Positions 1-5,556 of a stretch of DNA of 9,370 nucleotides are shown here, piece by piece. A model generated the notes under the pieces. The model was not told the DNA's origin and did not search any database. It was given only the letters and a program-made list of their open reading frames with translations. The DNA is from Bacteroidota bacterium. Lineage in GTDB: Bacteria; Bacteroidota; Bacteroidia; UBA8524. The translations under genes and the position numbers were made by a program. Each line of letters begins with the position of its first letter. The first letter of the stretch is position 1. The stretch is from contig DQHT01000029.1 in assembly GCA_003531115.1 (NCBI GenBank), positions 1 through 9,370 on the forward strand, in the 5' to 3' direction.

Positions 1-124
1 ATTATCTTAAGTTAGCGCCATTACCCTCTGGAGGGGGCAGGGGGAGGAAAGTAGCGAAATGACAGCACAATCCCGAGAATAGAAAACAATCTCAAGCCAG
101 CACTATCGCCGACCCCCCCCCGCT

Positions 125-168
125 GTCTGAACCGGGATTCCTGAGATTAAAATGATTTTTGGGATTTT
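125..168 (+). repeat. Dispersed GTCTGAAC...GGGATTTT repeat, copy 1
   Basis: A 44-bp segment that starts GTCTGAAC, has the core GATTCCTGAGATTA and ends in a T-rich GATTTTTGGGATTTT. Closely similar copies lie at 2271-2318, 2408-2453 and 4222-4267, all on the plus strand and all outside genes. The core GGATTCCTGAGATTA is the same in all four apart from the last base context. The sequence just before it (111-120) is a run of nine C. No coding potential is seen. Its function is unknown. Confidence 0.75.
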
Positions 169-179
169 AAATGTGAGCT

Positions 180-208
180 GTAGGTTCACCCGAATTGGGT
201 GAACCTAC
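180..208. repeat. Perfect palindrome, TTCACCC family, copy 1
   Basis: Arms GTAGGTTCACCC and GGGTGAACCTAC (12 bp, perfect) flank the 5-base loop GAATT. The same palindrome recurs at 2597-2635, with one base pair swapped at 8717-8749, and split at 2487-2585. Here and at 2597 and 8717 it lies 25-67 bp upstream of a TCCGCC-ended element, so the two families tend to travel together. Confidence 0.85.
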
Positions 209-233
209 TGACAAATAACCCCCATTTCCCTTC

Positions 234-295
234 GTCCGCCGAAGCTCGTGCACAAAAATCAGATTTAACACTATCCCCAGCGAGCGTAGGCGGAC
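234..295 (+). repeat. TCCGCC-ended hairpin element, copy 1
   Basis: A 62-bp element with near-inverted ends: GTCCGCCGAAGCTCG at the left and CGAGCGTAGGCGGAC at the right. TCCGCC pairs with GGCGGA and GCTC with GAGC around a 3-by-3 internal loop. The middle holds ATCAGATTTAACAC, seen with small changes in other copies. It lies upstream of the guaB promoter and faces a reverse copy just after the guaB stop. Confidence 0.85.
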
Positions 296-366
296 CCGCT
301 CCCCCGCTCCCTCGCTAAGCCGAAGGCTACGCTCCCCTCATCAGTTTTTCCAAACTCCCCAGCCAC

Positions 367-397
367 TTGCAAAATCCCCCTCCAACCCGTACATTTG
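367..397 (+). promoter_or_regulatory. guaB promoter, Bacteroidota type
   Basis: TTG at 367-369 and TACATTTG at 390-397, separated by 20 bases, match the Bacteroidota housekeeping promoter (-33 TTG, -7 TAnnTTTG). Two further promoters in this window (2894-2924 and 7122-7152) have the same 20-base spacing. Transcription would start near 404, leaving a leader of about 80 bases before guaB. I see no known riboswitch in that leader. Confidence 0.7.
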
Positions 398-485
398 CAC
401 CGCAAACACGGTACCCATAGAATTGGCCTGTTTGCCACCGCATTCCGGCATCCATTCTCTGTAAGTCCCCGGAAAAAACCCCATT

Positions 486-1955
486 ATGATCGATTTCACT
501 AACAAAATCATTGGAGAGTCACTCACTTTCGATGATGTGCTTGTAGTACCCGCTTATTCCGATATCCTTCCCCGCGAAGTAAACACCAGCACCAAACTCA
601 CCCGCGAACTGAATATCAATATCCCCATCGTTTCTGCAGCGATGGATACGGTAACAGAATCCGGACTCGCCATTGTCCTTGCCCAGGTTGGAGGAATTGG
701 TATCCTCCACAAAAACATGAGCATCGAAAAACAAGCGCTCGAAGTACGTCGTGTGAAACGTTCGGAAAGCGGTATGATCGTCGATCCGATCACCCTGAGT
801 CCTGACGACACCATTGGCACCGCCCTGGAGATCATGAAGGAGAACAAGATCGGAGGCATCCCTGTAGTAACCGCAGGAAAAAAATTAGTCGGCATCCTCA
901 CCAACCGCGACCTGCGTTTTGAGCACGACAGGGAACGCAAGGTAAAAGATGTCATGACTTCCGAAAACCTGATCACGGCCCCCATGGGCACCAGTTTACA
1001 GCAGGCCGAAGAGATCTTAAAACAATACCGGATTGAAAAATTGCCTGTGGTCGATCAATACGGCATCATCACCGGACTCATCACCTACAAAGACATATTA
1101 AAACATAGCGACAACCCCTTAGCCAACAAAGACAGCCTCGGCCGCCTGATGGTAGGAGCCGCTGTAGGGATCAAAGCCGAAACCCTCGAAAGGGTAGAGG
1201 CCCTCGTTGCAGCAGGAGTGGATGTCATCACCATCGACACCGCTCACGGACATAGTGTATACGTAGCACAGGAGTTAAAACGCGTAAAAGCTAAATTCCC
1301 CGACCTGCAAATTATAGTAGGAAACGTAGCCACCGGAGCCGCCGCCAAACACCTGGCCGATGCAGGAGCCGACGCCGTAAAAGTAGGAGTAGGCCCCGGT
1401 TCTATTTGTACCACACGTATCATTGCTGGTATCGGAGTTCCGCAATTATCCGCCATTATGGATGCCGCCCATGCCCTCAACGGCACCGGCATTCCCATCA
1501 TAGCTGATGGAGGTATCCGTTACAGTGGCGACATCGTTAAAGCCATCGTAGCCGGAGCCAGCACCATCATGGCCGGTTCCATGTTTGCAGGCGTTCAGGA
1601 ATCCCCGGGAGAAACCATCATCTACGAAGGCAGGAAAGTAAAATCATACCGCGGCATGGGCTCTATCGAAGCCATGAACCAGGGCTCCAAAGACCGTTAT
1701 TTCCAGGACGCCGAAGAAGAGATCGCCAAGTTGGTCCCTGAAGGCATCGTAGGCATCGTCCCCTTCAAAGGCAGCCTCAAAGAGATCGTCTACCAGCACG
1801 TCGGCGGACTCAAAGCCGGAATGGGCTATTGCGGCGCCCGCACCATCGCCGAACTCCAAAAAGCCCAGTTCGTCCGCATCACCGGAGCCGGTGTCCGCGA
1901 AAGCCACCCCCATGATGTGGTGATCACTAAGGAAGCGCCGAATTATAGTAGGTAG
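486..1955 (+). CDS. guaB: Inosine-5'-monophosphate dehydrogenase
   Basis: Cytosolic enzyme that oxidises IMP to XMP with NAD+, the committed step of guanine nucleotide synthesis. The 489-residue protein has the usual family length. The N-terminal part of the barrel (about 1-90) is followed by a pair of CBS domains (about 95-205) and the rest of the (beta/alpha)8 barrel. The catalytic loop GPGSICTTR places the nucleophile at Cys308. Asp251 lies in the NAD-side motif [10 protein letters not shown], the phosphate-binding stretch [10 protein letters not shown] is at about 340-349, YRGMGS is at 388-393, and the mobile flap Arg-Tyr is in SKDRYF (about 404-405). The C-terminus EAPNYSR is typical. 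The ATG at 486 gives the normal [19 protein letters not shown] start. It is monocistronic. A hairpin element begins on the base directly after the TAG stop. Confidence 0.98.
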   Translation: MIDFTNKIIGESLTFDDVLVVPAYSDILPREVNTSTKLTRELNINIPIVSAAMDTVTESGLAIVLAQVGGIGILHKNMSIEKQALEVRRVKRSESGMIVDPITLSPDDTIGTALEIMKENKIGGIPVVTAGKKLVGILTNRDLRFEHDRERKVKDVMTSENLITAPMGTSLQQAEEILKQYRIEKLPVVDQYGIITGLITYKDILKHSDNPLANKDSLGRLMVGAAVGIKAETLERVEALVAAGVDVITIDTAHGHSVYVAQELKRVKAKFPDLQIIVGNVATGAAAKHLADAGADAVKVGVGPGSICTTRIIAGIGVPQLSAIMDAAHALNGTGIPIIADGGIRYSGDIVKAIVAGASTIMAGSMFAGVQESPGETIIYEGRKVKSYRGMGSIEAMNQGSKDRYFQDAEEEIAKLVPEGIVGIVPFKGSLKEIVYQHVGGLKAGMGYCGARTIAELQKAQFVRITGAGVRESHPHDVVITKEAPNYSR

Positions 1956-2017
1956 GTCCGCCTACGCCCGCTGGGGATTCGAGTAAGACGGAAGTGTCTA
2001 CACGAGCTTCGGCGGAC
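1956..2017 (-). repeat. TCCGCC-ended hairpin element, copy 2 (reverse)
   Basis: Reads GTCCGCCTACGCCCGCTGGG at the left and CACGAGCTTCGGCGGAC at the right, which is the reverse complement of the other copies. It begins on the base directly after the guaB stop codon (1953-1955). In the transcript the ends could pair into a 3' hairpin behind guaB, but no T-run follows, so a terminator role is not shown. It is the only reverse-oriented copy seen here. Confidence 0.8.
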
Positions 2018-2042
2018 AAGGTGAGGAGATGAAGGGCTATAT

Positions 2043-2080
2043 AGTCCGTCACACTGAGCGGAGCCGAAGTGCGACGGACT
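2043..2080. repeat. Strong hairpin downstream of guaB
   Basis: AGTCCGTCACACT and AGTGCGACGGACT can pair over 13 positions with one mismatch, around the loop GAGCGGAGCCGA. The CACACTGAGC...GAAGTGCGAC layout resembles a hairpin repeat common between bacterial genes (family recollection). It could end or protect the guaB transcript; no U-tract follows. Confidence 0.6.
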
Positions 2081-2133
2081 GAGCACAATCCCCGGCCATC
2101 CAATCGCCAAAATCCCCCTTCGGAGGGCCGCGG

Positions 2134-2190
2134 CCGCCGAAGCTCTTCGGAAATTATAGGTTTTCATCCAATCTTTACGAGCGAAGGCGG
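2134..2190 (+). repeat. TCCGCC-type element, degenerate copy
   Basis: CCGCCGAAGCTC at the left and GAGCGAAGGCGG at the right preserve the near-inverted ends, but the 33-base middle differs from the other copies. It is followed by the G-rich stretch GGGGTAGGGGGAGGAA; a similar GGGGCAGGGGGAGGAA occurs at 34-49. It looks like an old or chimeric copy. Confidence 0.55.
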
Positions 2191-2270
2191 GGGTAGGGGG
2201 AGGAAGGCAGCTTCGTACGAGCAATACGTTCGTGACTTGAGCACAATCCCCAGCCAATCCGGGCCTTTCC

Positions 2271-2318
2271 GTCTGAACTGGGATTCCTGAGATTAAATGG
2301 ATATCCTGGATTTTTTTT
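2271..2318 (+). repeat. Dispersed GTCTGAAC...GGATTTT repeat, copy 2
   Basis: GTCTGAACTGGGATTCCTGA opens this copy, followed by a diverged second half (GGATATCCTGG in place of GATTTTTGGG) and a T-rich end. It is the most diverged of the four copies. GAGCACAATCCCC lies just before it at 2239-2251 and also at 2080-2092. Confidence 0.6.
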
Positions 2319-2348
2319 ATTAAGTCACTCTATAGCGCGTCACCCTGA

Positions 2349-2466
2349 GCAGGCAAACAACTTAATAGCTTTTGCAGAAACCCCACGCCGTGTCGAAGGG
2401 CCCTTCCGTCCGAACCAGGATTCCTGAGATTAAAAAGATTTTTGGGATTTTTTGTTGTTCCGAGCC
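2349..2466 (+). repeat. 118-bp dispersed direct repeat, copy 1
   Basis: Matches 4163-4280 over 118 bases without gaps, with four substitutions seen by eye (about 97% identity). It starts GCAGGCAAAC, passes through CGCCGTGTCGAAGGGC, contains copy 3 of the GTCTGAAC-type repeat (2408-2453) and ends GTTGTTCCGAGCC. The CACCCTGAGC just before it and GTCGAAGGG inside it look like the two halves of a hairpin repeat separated by about 44 bases. Confidence 0.85.
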
Positions 2467-2486
2467 AATAATATTGGTCCGGATAG

Positions 2487-2585
2487 CGATGTAGTTTCAC
2501 CCAATTTTTATCCGCCGAAACTCAAGAATTTTCTCCAGACGAGTGAAATCGAAACGAGCGTAGGCGGACGGGTGAAACTACATCG
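2487..2585. repeat. TTCACCC-family palindrome split by an element
   Basis: Arms CGATGTAGTTTCACCC (2487-2502) and GGGTGAAACTACATCG (2570-2585) pair perfectly over 16 bases. In the other copies a 5-base loop separates the arms. Here 67 bases separate them, and they contain a complete TCCGCC-ended element (2511-2568). The outer and inner pairings together would make one long two-tier hairpin. Confidence 0.8.
2511..2568 (+). repeat. TCCGCC-ended element, copy inside the palindrome
   Basis: TCCGCCGAAACTC at the left and GAGCGTAGGCGGA at the right, 58 bp. The middle is unlike that of the other copies. It sits in the loop of the TTCACCC-family palindrome, with AATTTTTA on its left and a single C on its right. 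Confidence 0.75.
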
Positions 2586-2596
2586 AACGCTGCCCC

Positions 2597-2635
2597 GCCC
2601 AGTAGGTTCACCCGAATTGGGTGAACCTACTGGGC
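2597..2635. repeat. Perfect palindrome, TTCACCC family, copy 3
   Basis: Seventeen-base perfect arms, GCCCAGTAGGTTCACCC and GGGTGAACCTACTGGGC, around the loop GAATT. It is the longest uninterrupted stem in the window. It lies between two element copies (2511-2568 and 2656-2751). Confidence 0.9.
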
Positions 2636-2655
2636 CACAAACCTCATTTCCCCTC

Positions 2656-2751
2656 GTCCGCCGACCACGTACGCCGTAGCTATTTCAGCGAAGGCGTAAG
2701 CTCGCGCACATTTATTAGATTTAACACAATCTCCACCGAGCGTAGGCGGAC
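2656..2751 (+). repeat. TCCGCC-ended element with nested 34-bp insert
   Basis: The standard element (GTCCGCCGA ... AGCTCGCGCAC ... GAGCGTAGGCGGAC) enlarged to 96 bp by a 34-base insert at 2665-2698 placed between GA and AG. The insert starts CCACGTACGCCGTAGC and ends GCGAAGGCGTA; TACGCC pairs with GGCGTA. Without the insert the copy closely matches 6869-6930. Confidence 0.8.
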
Positions 2752-2795
2752 CCGCTCCCTCGCTCCCCCGCTCCGGACGAAGTCCCGCTCCCCTC

Positions 2796-2890
2796 GTCCG
2801 CCGACCGCGTGCGCCGAAGCTTTTTCAGCGAAGGCGCAAGCTCGTGCACACGTATCAGACTTAAACCAATCGTGCCGAGCGTAGGCGGAC
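2796..2890 (+). repeat. TCCGCC-ended element with nested insert, next to a promoter
   Basis: A 95-bp copy with a 34-base insert at 2805-2838 (CCGCGTGCGCCGAAGC ... GCGAAGGCGCA; TGCGCC pairs with GGCGCA). The 53 bases at 2752-2804 are identical to 6825-6877, and 2838-2913 is identical to 7066-7141, which runs into the promoter. The right end is followed at once by the 2894-2924 promoter. Confidence 0.8.
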
Positions 2891-2893
2891 TCA

Positions 2894-2924
2894 TTGATAA
2901 TCCCTACCACTTAAACTACCTTTG
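2894..2924 (+). promoter_or_regulatory. Promoter of the AbiEii-type cassette
   Basis: TTG at 2894-2896, 20 bases, then TACCTTTG at 2917-2924. It begins 4 bases after the end of the element at 2796-2890. The same segment with only a few changes occurs at 7122-7152, again directly after an element. Start of transcription is expected near 2931, about 30 bases before the ATG at 2962. Confidence 0.7.
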
Positions 2925-2961
2925 TATTCAGACAGTTATATAAACCTCAAAAATAACTCCA

Positions 2962-3264
2962 ATGCCCACCACTAAGGAACATCTACTCCAAAAACTAATA
3001 TGGGACTACTCCTATAGCACCGATGAGCTGAATAAGCTACTCACAGGGGAGATAAAGCAGTTAGGGCATTTAACTAAACGGACTTTATTTGTGAGGGCAA
3101 TGGAATCCTTATCCTGGTTTTCTGTGCTGGAGCTTTTTGGAGCAAAGGAAGTTTTACGGTTCTTAAATGAGGATACCATTAAGGAAATCAGATCCAGTTC
3201 ATTGAAAAAACGGTATGAATTTACCAAAACACGACTTCAACAAATTATATCAACTACAGGATAA
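2962..3264 (+). CDS. Small helical protein, probable partner of the AbiEii-type toxin
   Basis: A 100-residue protein predicted mostly helical from its composition, with no signal peptide or membrane segment. The stretches LTKRTLFVRAMESLSWFSVL (about 38-57) and EVLRFLNEDTIKEIRSSSLK (about 63-82) look like amphipathic helices. I do not recognise a named domain. Its last 50 bases overlap the start of the nucleotidyltransferase gene in another frame, so the two are probably translated together. By position it is the likely antitoxin or regulator. It is about half the usual length of AbiEi and shows no clear winged helix, so it is not a standard AbiEi. A good promoter lies 37 bases upstream. Confidence 0.7.
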   Translation: MPTTKEHLLQKLIWDYSYSTDELNKLLTGEIKQLGHLTKRTLFVRAMESLSWFSVLELFGAKEVLRFLNEDTIKEIRSSSLKKRYEFTKTRLQQIISTTG

Positions 3265-3934
3265 AGTTTTGGCTGCTGTGGCCGAAATGAAGCTTCCTTT
3301 TTATCTCACCGGAGGAACCGCTCTTGGAAGATTTTATCTTAATCACAGATATAGTGAAGACTTGGATTTTTTCGTCAATGCTCATCCTGCATATGGTGAT
3401 TTGTCAAAGGGGATGTACAGGAAGCTTAATGACAAATTTAATATTGATAAGGACGCTGTTCTCGAAGAGGATTTTTCCAGATTTTATGTCCGTGATGGAG
3501 AAGAAACACTGAAAATAGAGTGTATCAACGATGTTCCATATCGTCTTGGTGAACCAAAACAAACATCTTGGGGTCTTTTGGATAGCGTTGAGAATATTCT
3601 AGCGAATAAGTTGAGTGCATTAATAGGACGCGACGAACCAAAAGACTTGTTCGATATCATTCAGATTGCCAGGAACTACTCCTTTAATTGGAAAGACATT
3701 TTCCTTGAGGCCAGAAAAAAAGTACATCTGAACGAGTTAGAGTTCGAAGAACGAATTCTTTCCTTTCCAATTTCCTTTTTCGAAAAAGTAAACTGGACGA
3801 ATAAACCAATGGATTTGAATGAGTATGAAGCCGCGAAAATCCAAATAGCCGACGACTTCCTTCTTGGGTATGATAATTCATTAGGAATTGGAAAAGTGCC
3901 TATTGGACAGGCCGTTCCGAAAATACACGACTAG
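3215..3934 (+). CDS. AbiEii/AbiGii-type nucleotidyltransferase (toxin)
   Basis: A 239-residue cytosolic protein of the AbiEii/AbiGii toxin family (DNA polymerase beta-like nucleotidyltransferases). Visible motifs: LTGGTAL at 31-37 (motif I, the Gly-Gly-Thr turn), SEDLDFF at 47-53 with Asp49 and Asp51 as likely metal ligands (motif II), TLKIEC at about 98-103, and a late motif with NKLSALIGRDEPKDLFD at 131-147. Family members act as toxins in type IV toxin-antitoxin and phage-abortive systems, some by adding nucleotides to tRNA ends; the target here is unknown. The ATG at 3215 gives the usual short lead before motif I. It overlaps the upstream partner by 50 bases. A hairpin follows 12 bases after the stop. 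All key motifs look intact. Confidence 0.88.
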   Translation: MNLPKHDFNKLYQLQDKVLAAVAEMKLPFYLTGGTALGRFYLNHRYSEDLDFFVNAHPAYGDLSKGMYRKLNDKFNIDKDAVLEEDFSRFYVRDGEETLKIECINDVPYRLGEPKQTSWGLLDSVENILANKLSALIGRDEPKDLFDIIQIARNYSFNWKDIFLEARKKVHLNELEFEERILSFPISFFEKVNWTNKPMDLNEYEAAKIQIADDFLLGYDNSLGIGKVPIGQAVPKIHD

Positions 3935-3945
3935 CCGTAAACTTT

Positions 3946-3996
3946 GTATTACTAATAAACAAATACGTTTATTGCTAATACATACTATTGGGTTTT
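3946..3996 (+). terminator. AT-rich hairpin after the AbiEii cassette
   Basis: GTATTA (3946-3951) pairs with TAATAC (3976-3981), and AATAAAC (3954-3960) with GTTTATT (3967-3973), around the loop AAATAC and a 2-by-2 internal loop. GGGTTTT follows a few bases later. It is placed as expected for the end of the cassette transcript, but the stem is AT-rich and the T-run short. Confidence 0.45.
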
Positions 3997-4002
3997 AAAT
4001 CG

Positions 4003-4049
4003 TGTTGTTGGACTGCAGGACTGCAGGACTGTTTGACTGCTTTATCGTT
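4003..4049 (+). repeat. Octamer tandem repeat (GGACTGCA type), copy 1
   Basis: TGTTGTT leads into GGACTGCA, GGACTGCA, GGACTGTT, TGACTGCT and TTATCGTT, an 8-base period that decays to the right. Related arrays lie at 5159-5203 and 7468-7519. TGTTGTTGGACTG here matches 7468-7480 at 12 of 13 bases. Confidence 0.65.
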
Positions 4050-4075
4050 GCATTGGCTAGAGGAACAACTGCAAT

Positions 4076-4098
4076 AGGCCGGGCACAATGCCCGGCCT
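4076..4098. repeat. GC-rich perfect hairpin
   Basis: AGGCCGGGCA and TGCCCGGCCT pair perfectly over 10 bases around the loop CAA. No T-run follows on either strand, so it is not a standard intrinsic terminator. It stands at the edge of the repeat block that continues to 4280. Confidence 0.7.
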
Positions 4099-4108
4099 GT
4101 CACCCTGA

Positions 4109-4162
4109 CCGCGTGCGCCGAAGCAGAAAGGTCAGCTTGCTGTACTTTTCTGCGTAGGTGCA
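4109..4162 (+). repeat. Nested hairpin insert, 54-bp form
   Basis: Opens CCGCGTGCGCCGAAGC and closes GCGTAGGTGCA, like the 34-bp inserts at 2665-2698 and 2805-2838, but with a longer middle (AGAAAGGTCAGC ... CTGTACTTTTCT) that has its own short stem (AGAAA/TTTCT type). It follows CACCCTGA and precedes GCAGGC. In the copy without it (2341-2352) CACCCTGA runs straight into GCAGGC, so the insertion is clean. Confidence 0.7.
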
Positions 4163-4280
4163 GCAGGCAAACGACTTAATAGCTTTTGCAGAAACCCCAC
4201 GCCGTGTCGAAGGGCCCTTCCGTCTGAACCAGGATTCCTGAGATTAGAATGATTTTTGGGATTTTTTGTTGTTCCGAGCC
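4163..4280 (+). repeat. 118-bp dispersed direct repeat, copy 2
   Basis: Matches 2349-2466 with four substitutions and no gaps. It contains copy 4 of the GTCTGAAC repeat (4222-4267). It ends at GTTGTTCCGAGCC, 35 bases before the stop of the minus-strand gene. Confidence 0.85.
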
Positions 4281-4315
4281 TTTAATGTAGAGATGCAAAA
4301 TCTTGCGTCTCTCCT

Positions 4316-5050
4316 TCACCAATGAATCTGGATCCCCGCCTGAAACGCCCCCTCATAGCCAACTCCAAGCTCCCCGAATAATCCCAGGCGCCGGAAAGGA
4401 GCATATTGAACACCTATTACATCAATCTGAAAACCAATTCCTGACTCCCTCTCGCTGAATTCTGAAACCTGAGGATTATTCGAAGAACCATCGCTTGTGT
4501 AGAAATAATCCAGTTTGAGATATCCTAAACCAAGTCCGGAGTATAAAGAACCCGTCGACCACCTCTTCCAGTGGCAATCCATTTTTGTAGCAACTCCCAG
4601 ACCGATAAGGTCCACATTTATGCCTAAAAGCGGGATGTTTCGGGTTTCAGCCAAAAACGAGTACACGTTAGTAGCGATCGATAAGGTTTTTCCCCTGTCT
4701 ACAAAAAAGACGAACTGGTAGGTATTTGAAAAGGAAGACCCTGATTTCCCCTGGTTTACGAAATCACGCACAATAGGGTTATATGCACTTATCCCATACC
4801 GTATCATAACCTTATGCGGAACACATTCTTTTAATTCATCCTCAAGCAGGATCCGCACTACCTTATCTCTGGAAATAATATAATAAGGACCTCTTGGATT
4901 TGACAAACGCCGGTACTTAACAGAATCATCTGAAATTTCGTCAACGAAACATTTCACCTGTGTCGAATCATTAAATAATATACGATCCTGACCCTTAACG
5001 AAATTTATACCAAACAGGAATATAAACCCAGTGAGTAAAGCATTTTTCAT
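4316..5050 (-). CDS. Secreted, possibly outer-membrane, protein of unknown function
   Basis: A 244-residue protein with a signal peptide: MKNALLTGFIFLFGINFVKG, probably cut before Gln21 or just after it. The region at about 22-75 (DRILFNDSTQVKCFVDEISD, then a GPYYIISRDKVVRI stretch) resembles a beta-rich module frequent in secreted Bacteroidota proteins of the form 'I.LKNG..I.G.V.EI....IKY....GP.Y.I.K..V..I' (recollection). The rest has alternating hydrophobic and polar strands, Gly- and aromatic-rich, ending GAFQAGIQIHW; a terminal aromatic suits an outer-membrane beta-barrel (inference). An upstream in-frame ATG at 5077 exists, but the ATG at 5050 starts the signal peptide and lies downstream of the start site expected from the -7 box at 5079-5086. 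It is alone on its strand and unrelated to the toxin cassettes. Confidence 0.75.
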   Translation of the reverse strand: MKNALLTGFIFLFGINFVKGQDRILFNDSTQVKCFVDEISDDSVKYRRLSNPRGPYYIISRDKVVRILLEDELKECVPHKVMIRYGISAYNPIVRDFVNQGKSGSSFSNTYQFVFFVDRGKTLSIATNVYSFLAETRNIPLLGINVDLIGLGVATKMDCHWKRWSTGSLYSGLGLGYLKLDYFYTSDGSSNNPQVSEFSERESGIGFQIDVIGVQYAPFRRLGLFGELGVGYEGAFQAGIQIHW

Positions 5051-5078
5051 AGTTGTAAATTTTAATTGGTTCATCATT

Positions 5079-5086
5079 CAAATTTA
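5079..5086 (-). promoter_or_regulatory. -7 box of the secreted-protein gene
   Basis: On the minus strand this reads TAAATTTG, a full match to TAnnTTTG. Transcription would start near 5073, below the ATG at 5077, which supports the start at 5050. No TTG is found 20 bases upstream, so the -33 half is weak. Confidence 0.5.
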
Positions 5087-5158
5087 CCCAGCCACAGCAT
5101 AAGTATCTCCCCTTTATGGAATTTTGACAGAAATCTGACAATTGGGGGATTGGCTGTT

Positions 5159-5203
5159 GGATTGTAGGATCGTAGAACTGTTAGATCGTTCAAACAATCC
5201 CAC
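5159..5203 (+). repeat. Octamer tandem repeat, copy 2
   Basis: GGATTGTA, GGATCGTA, GAACTGTT, AGATCGTT, then CAAACAATCCCAC. The last units and the AAACAATCCCAC tail match 7491-7519 closely. ACAATCCCAC also occurs alone at 8392-8401. Confidence 0.65.
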
Positions 5204-5217
5204 GGACACACTGCCCC

Positions 5218-5366
5218 AACCCCGCAGGGGTTCTCCATTCTTAACCCCGGGTGAATCCAACTGAGCTTTTCAAAAAACTTTATATGATTATCATATCACC
5301 AGAAAGCGAAGGCGGATGAACTCGGGGCCACGGACTGCCCTATGATAATCAACCCCGCAGGGGTTG
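5218..5366. repeat. Paired GGGGTT palindromes around an 11-bp inverted repeat
   Basis: AACCCC-GCA-GGGGTT occurs at 5218-5232 and, with one more base pair, at 5350-5366. Between them TGATTATCATA (5285-5295) and TATGATAATCA (5341-5351) form a perfect 11-bp inverted repeat enclosing 45 bases. That enclosed stretch includes AGCGAAGGCGGA, like a right end of the TCCGCC element. AACCCCGCAGGGGTT repeats are frequent in Bacteroidota intergenic DNA (recollection). No gene is seen in 5087-5556. Confidence 0.6.
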
Positions 5367-5430
5367 CCCAAAAGAGATGGTCCGAGCTTAAGCGGTCTCG
5401 GTCCTAACGAATTCCCTACTTCCTCCTTTA

Positions 5431-5472
5431 TCAAAAAAGCGACCGGCCCGGAGGTCCTGACCGCTCTTTTGA
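5431..5472. terminator. Terminator-like hairpin in a divergent gap
   Basis: TCAAAAAAGCG (5431-5441) and CGCTCTTTTGA (5462-5472) pair at 10 of 11 positions, an A-run/T-run hairpin of the bidirectional type. The inner part is ACCGGCCCGGAGGTCCTGAC. The left half with GGTTCGGAGGTCCTGA recurs at 6678-6708 without its right arm. Neither neighbouring gene reads into this site, so it is probably a leftover from a lost gene or part of a repeat. Confidence 0.45.
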
Positions 5473-5556
5473 TCACTTCATCACCCCCTACAATGCCTCA
5501 ACAATCGTTGGGTAAAAAACAGTAAGTTAAAGCAAAATAATCTTTAATTTTACGCT

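Noticed and set aside
111..120. C-runs at 113-121 and 6668-6676 as functional sites
   Set aside because: Nine-base homopolymers in repeat-rich DNA are more likely slippage or assembly uncertainty; nothing else supports a role.
398..485. Purine riboswitch in the guaB leader
   Set aside because: The leader is about 80 bases and I could not find the conserved three-stem core with its loop motifs.
554..991. Reverse-strand ORFs inside guaB (also 519-734, 1244-1501 and 1644-1913)
   Set aside because: They mirror the codon structure of guaB, which is unmistakable on the plus strand.
2656..2890. Integron attC sites
   Set aside because: Size, folding and association with toxin-antitoxin genes recall attC, but the ends are GTCCGCC/GGCGGAC rather than the attC core GTTRRRY/RYYYAAC, and no integrase gene is present.
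5545..5552. TAATTTTA as the -7 box of the DUF1016 gene
   Set aside because: One mismatch at the conserved G, no TTG at 20 bases, and it would put the transcription start on or after the ATG.
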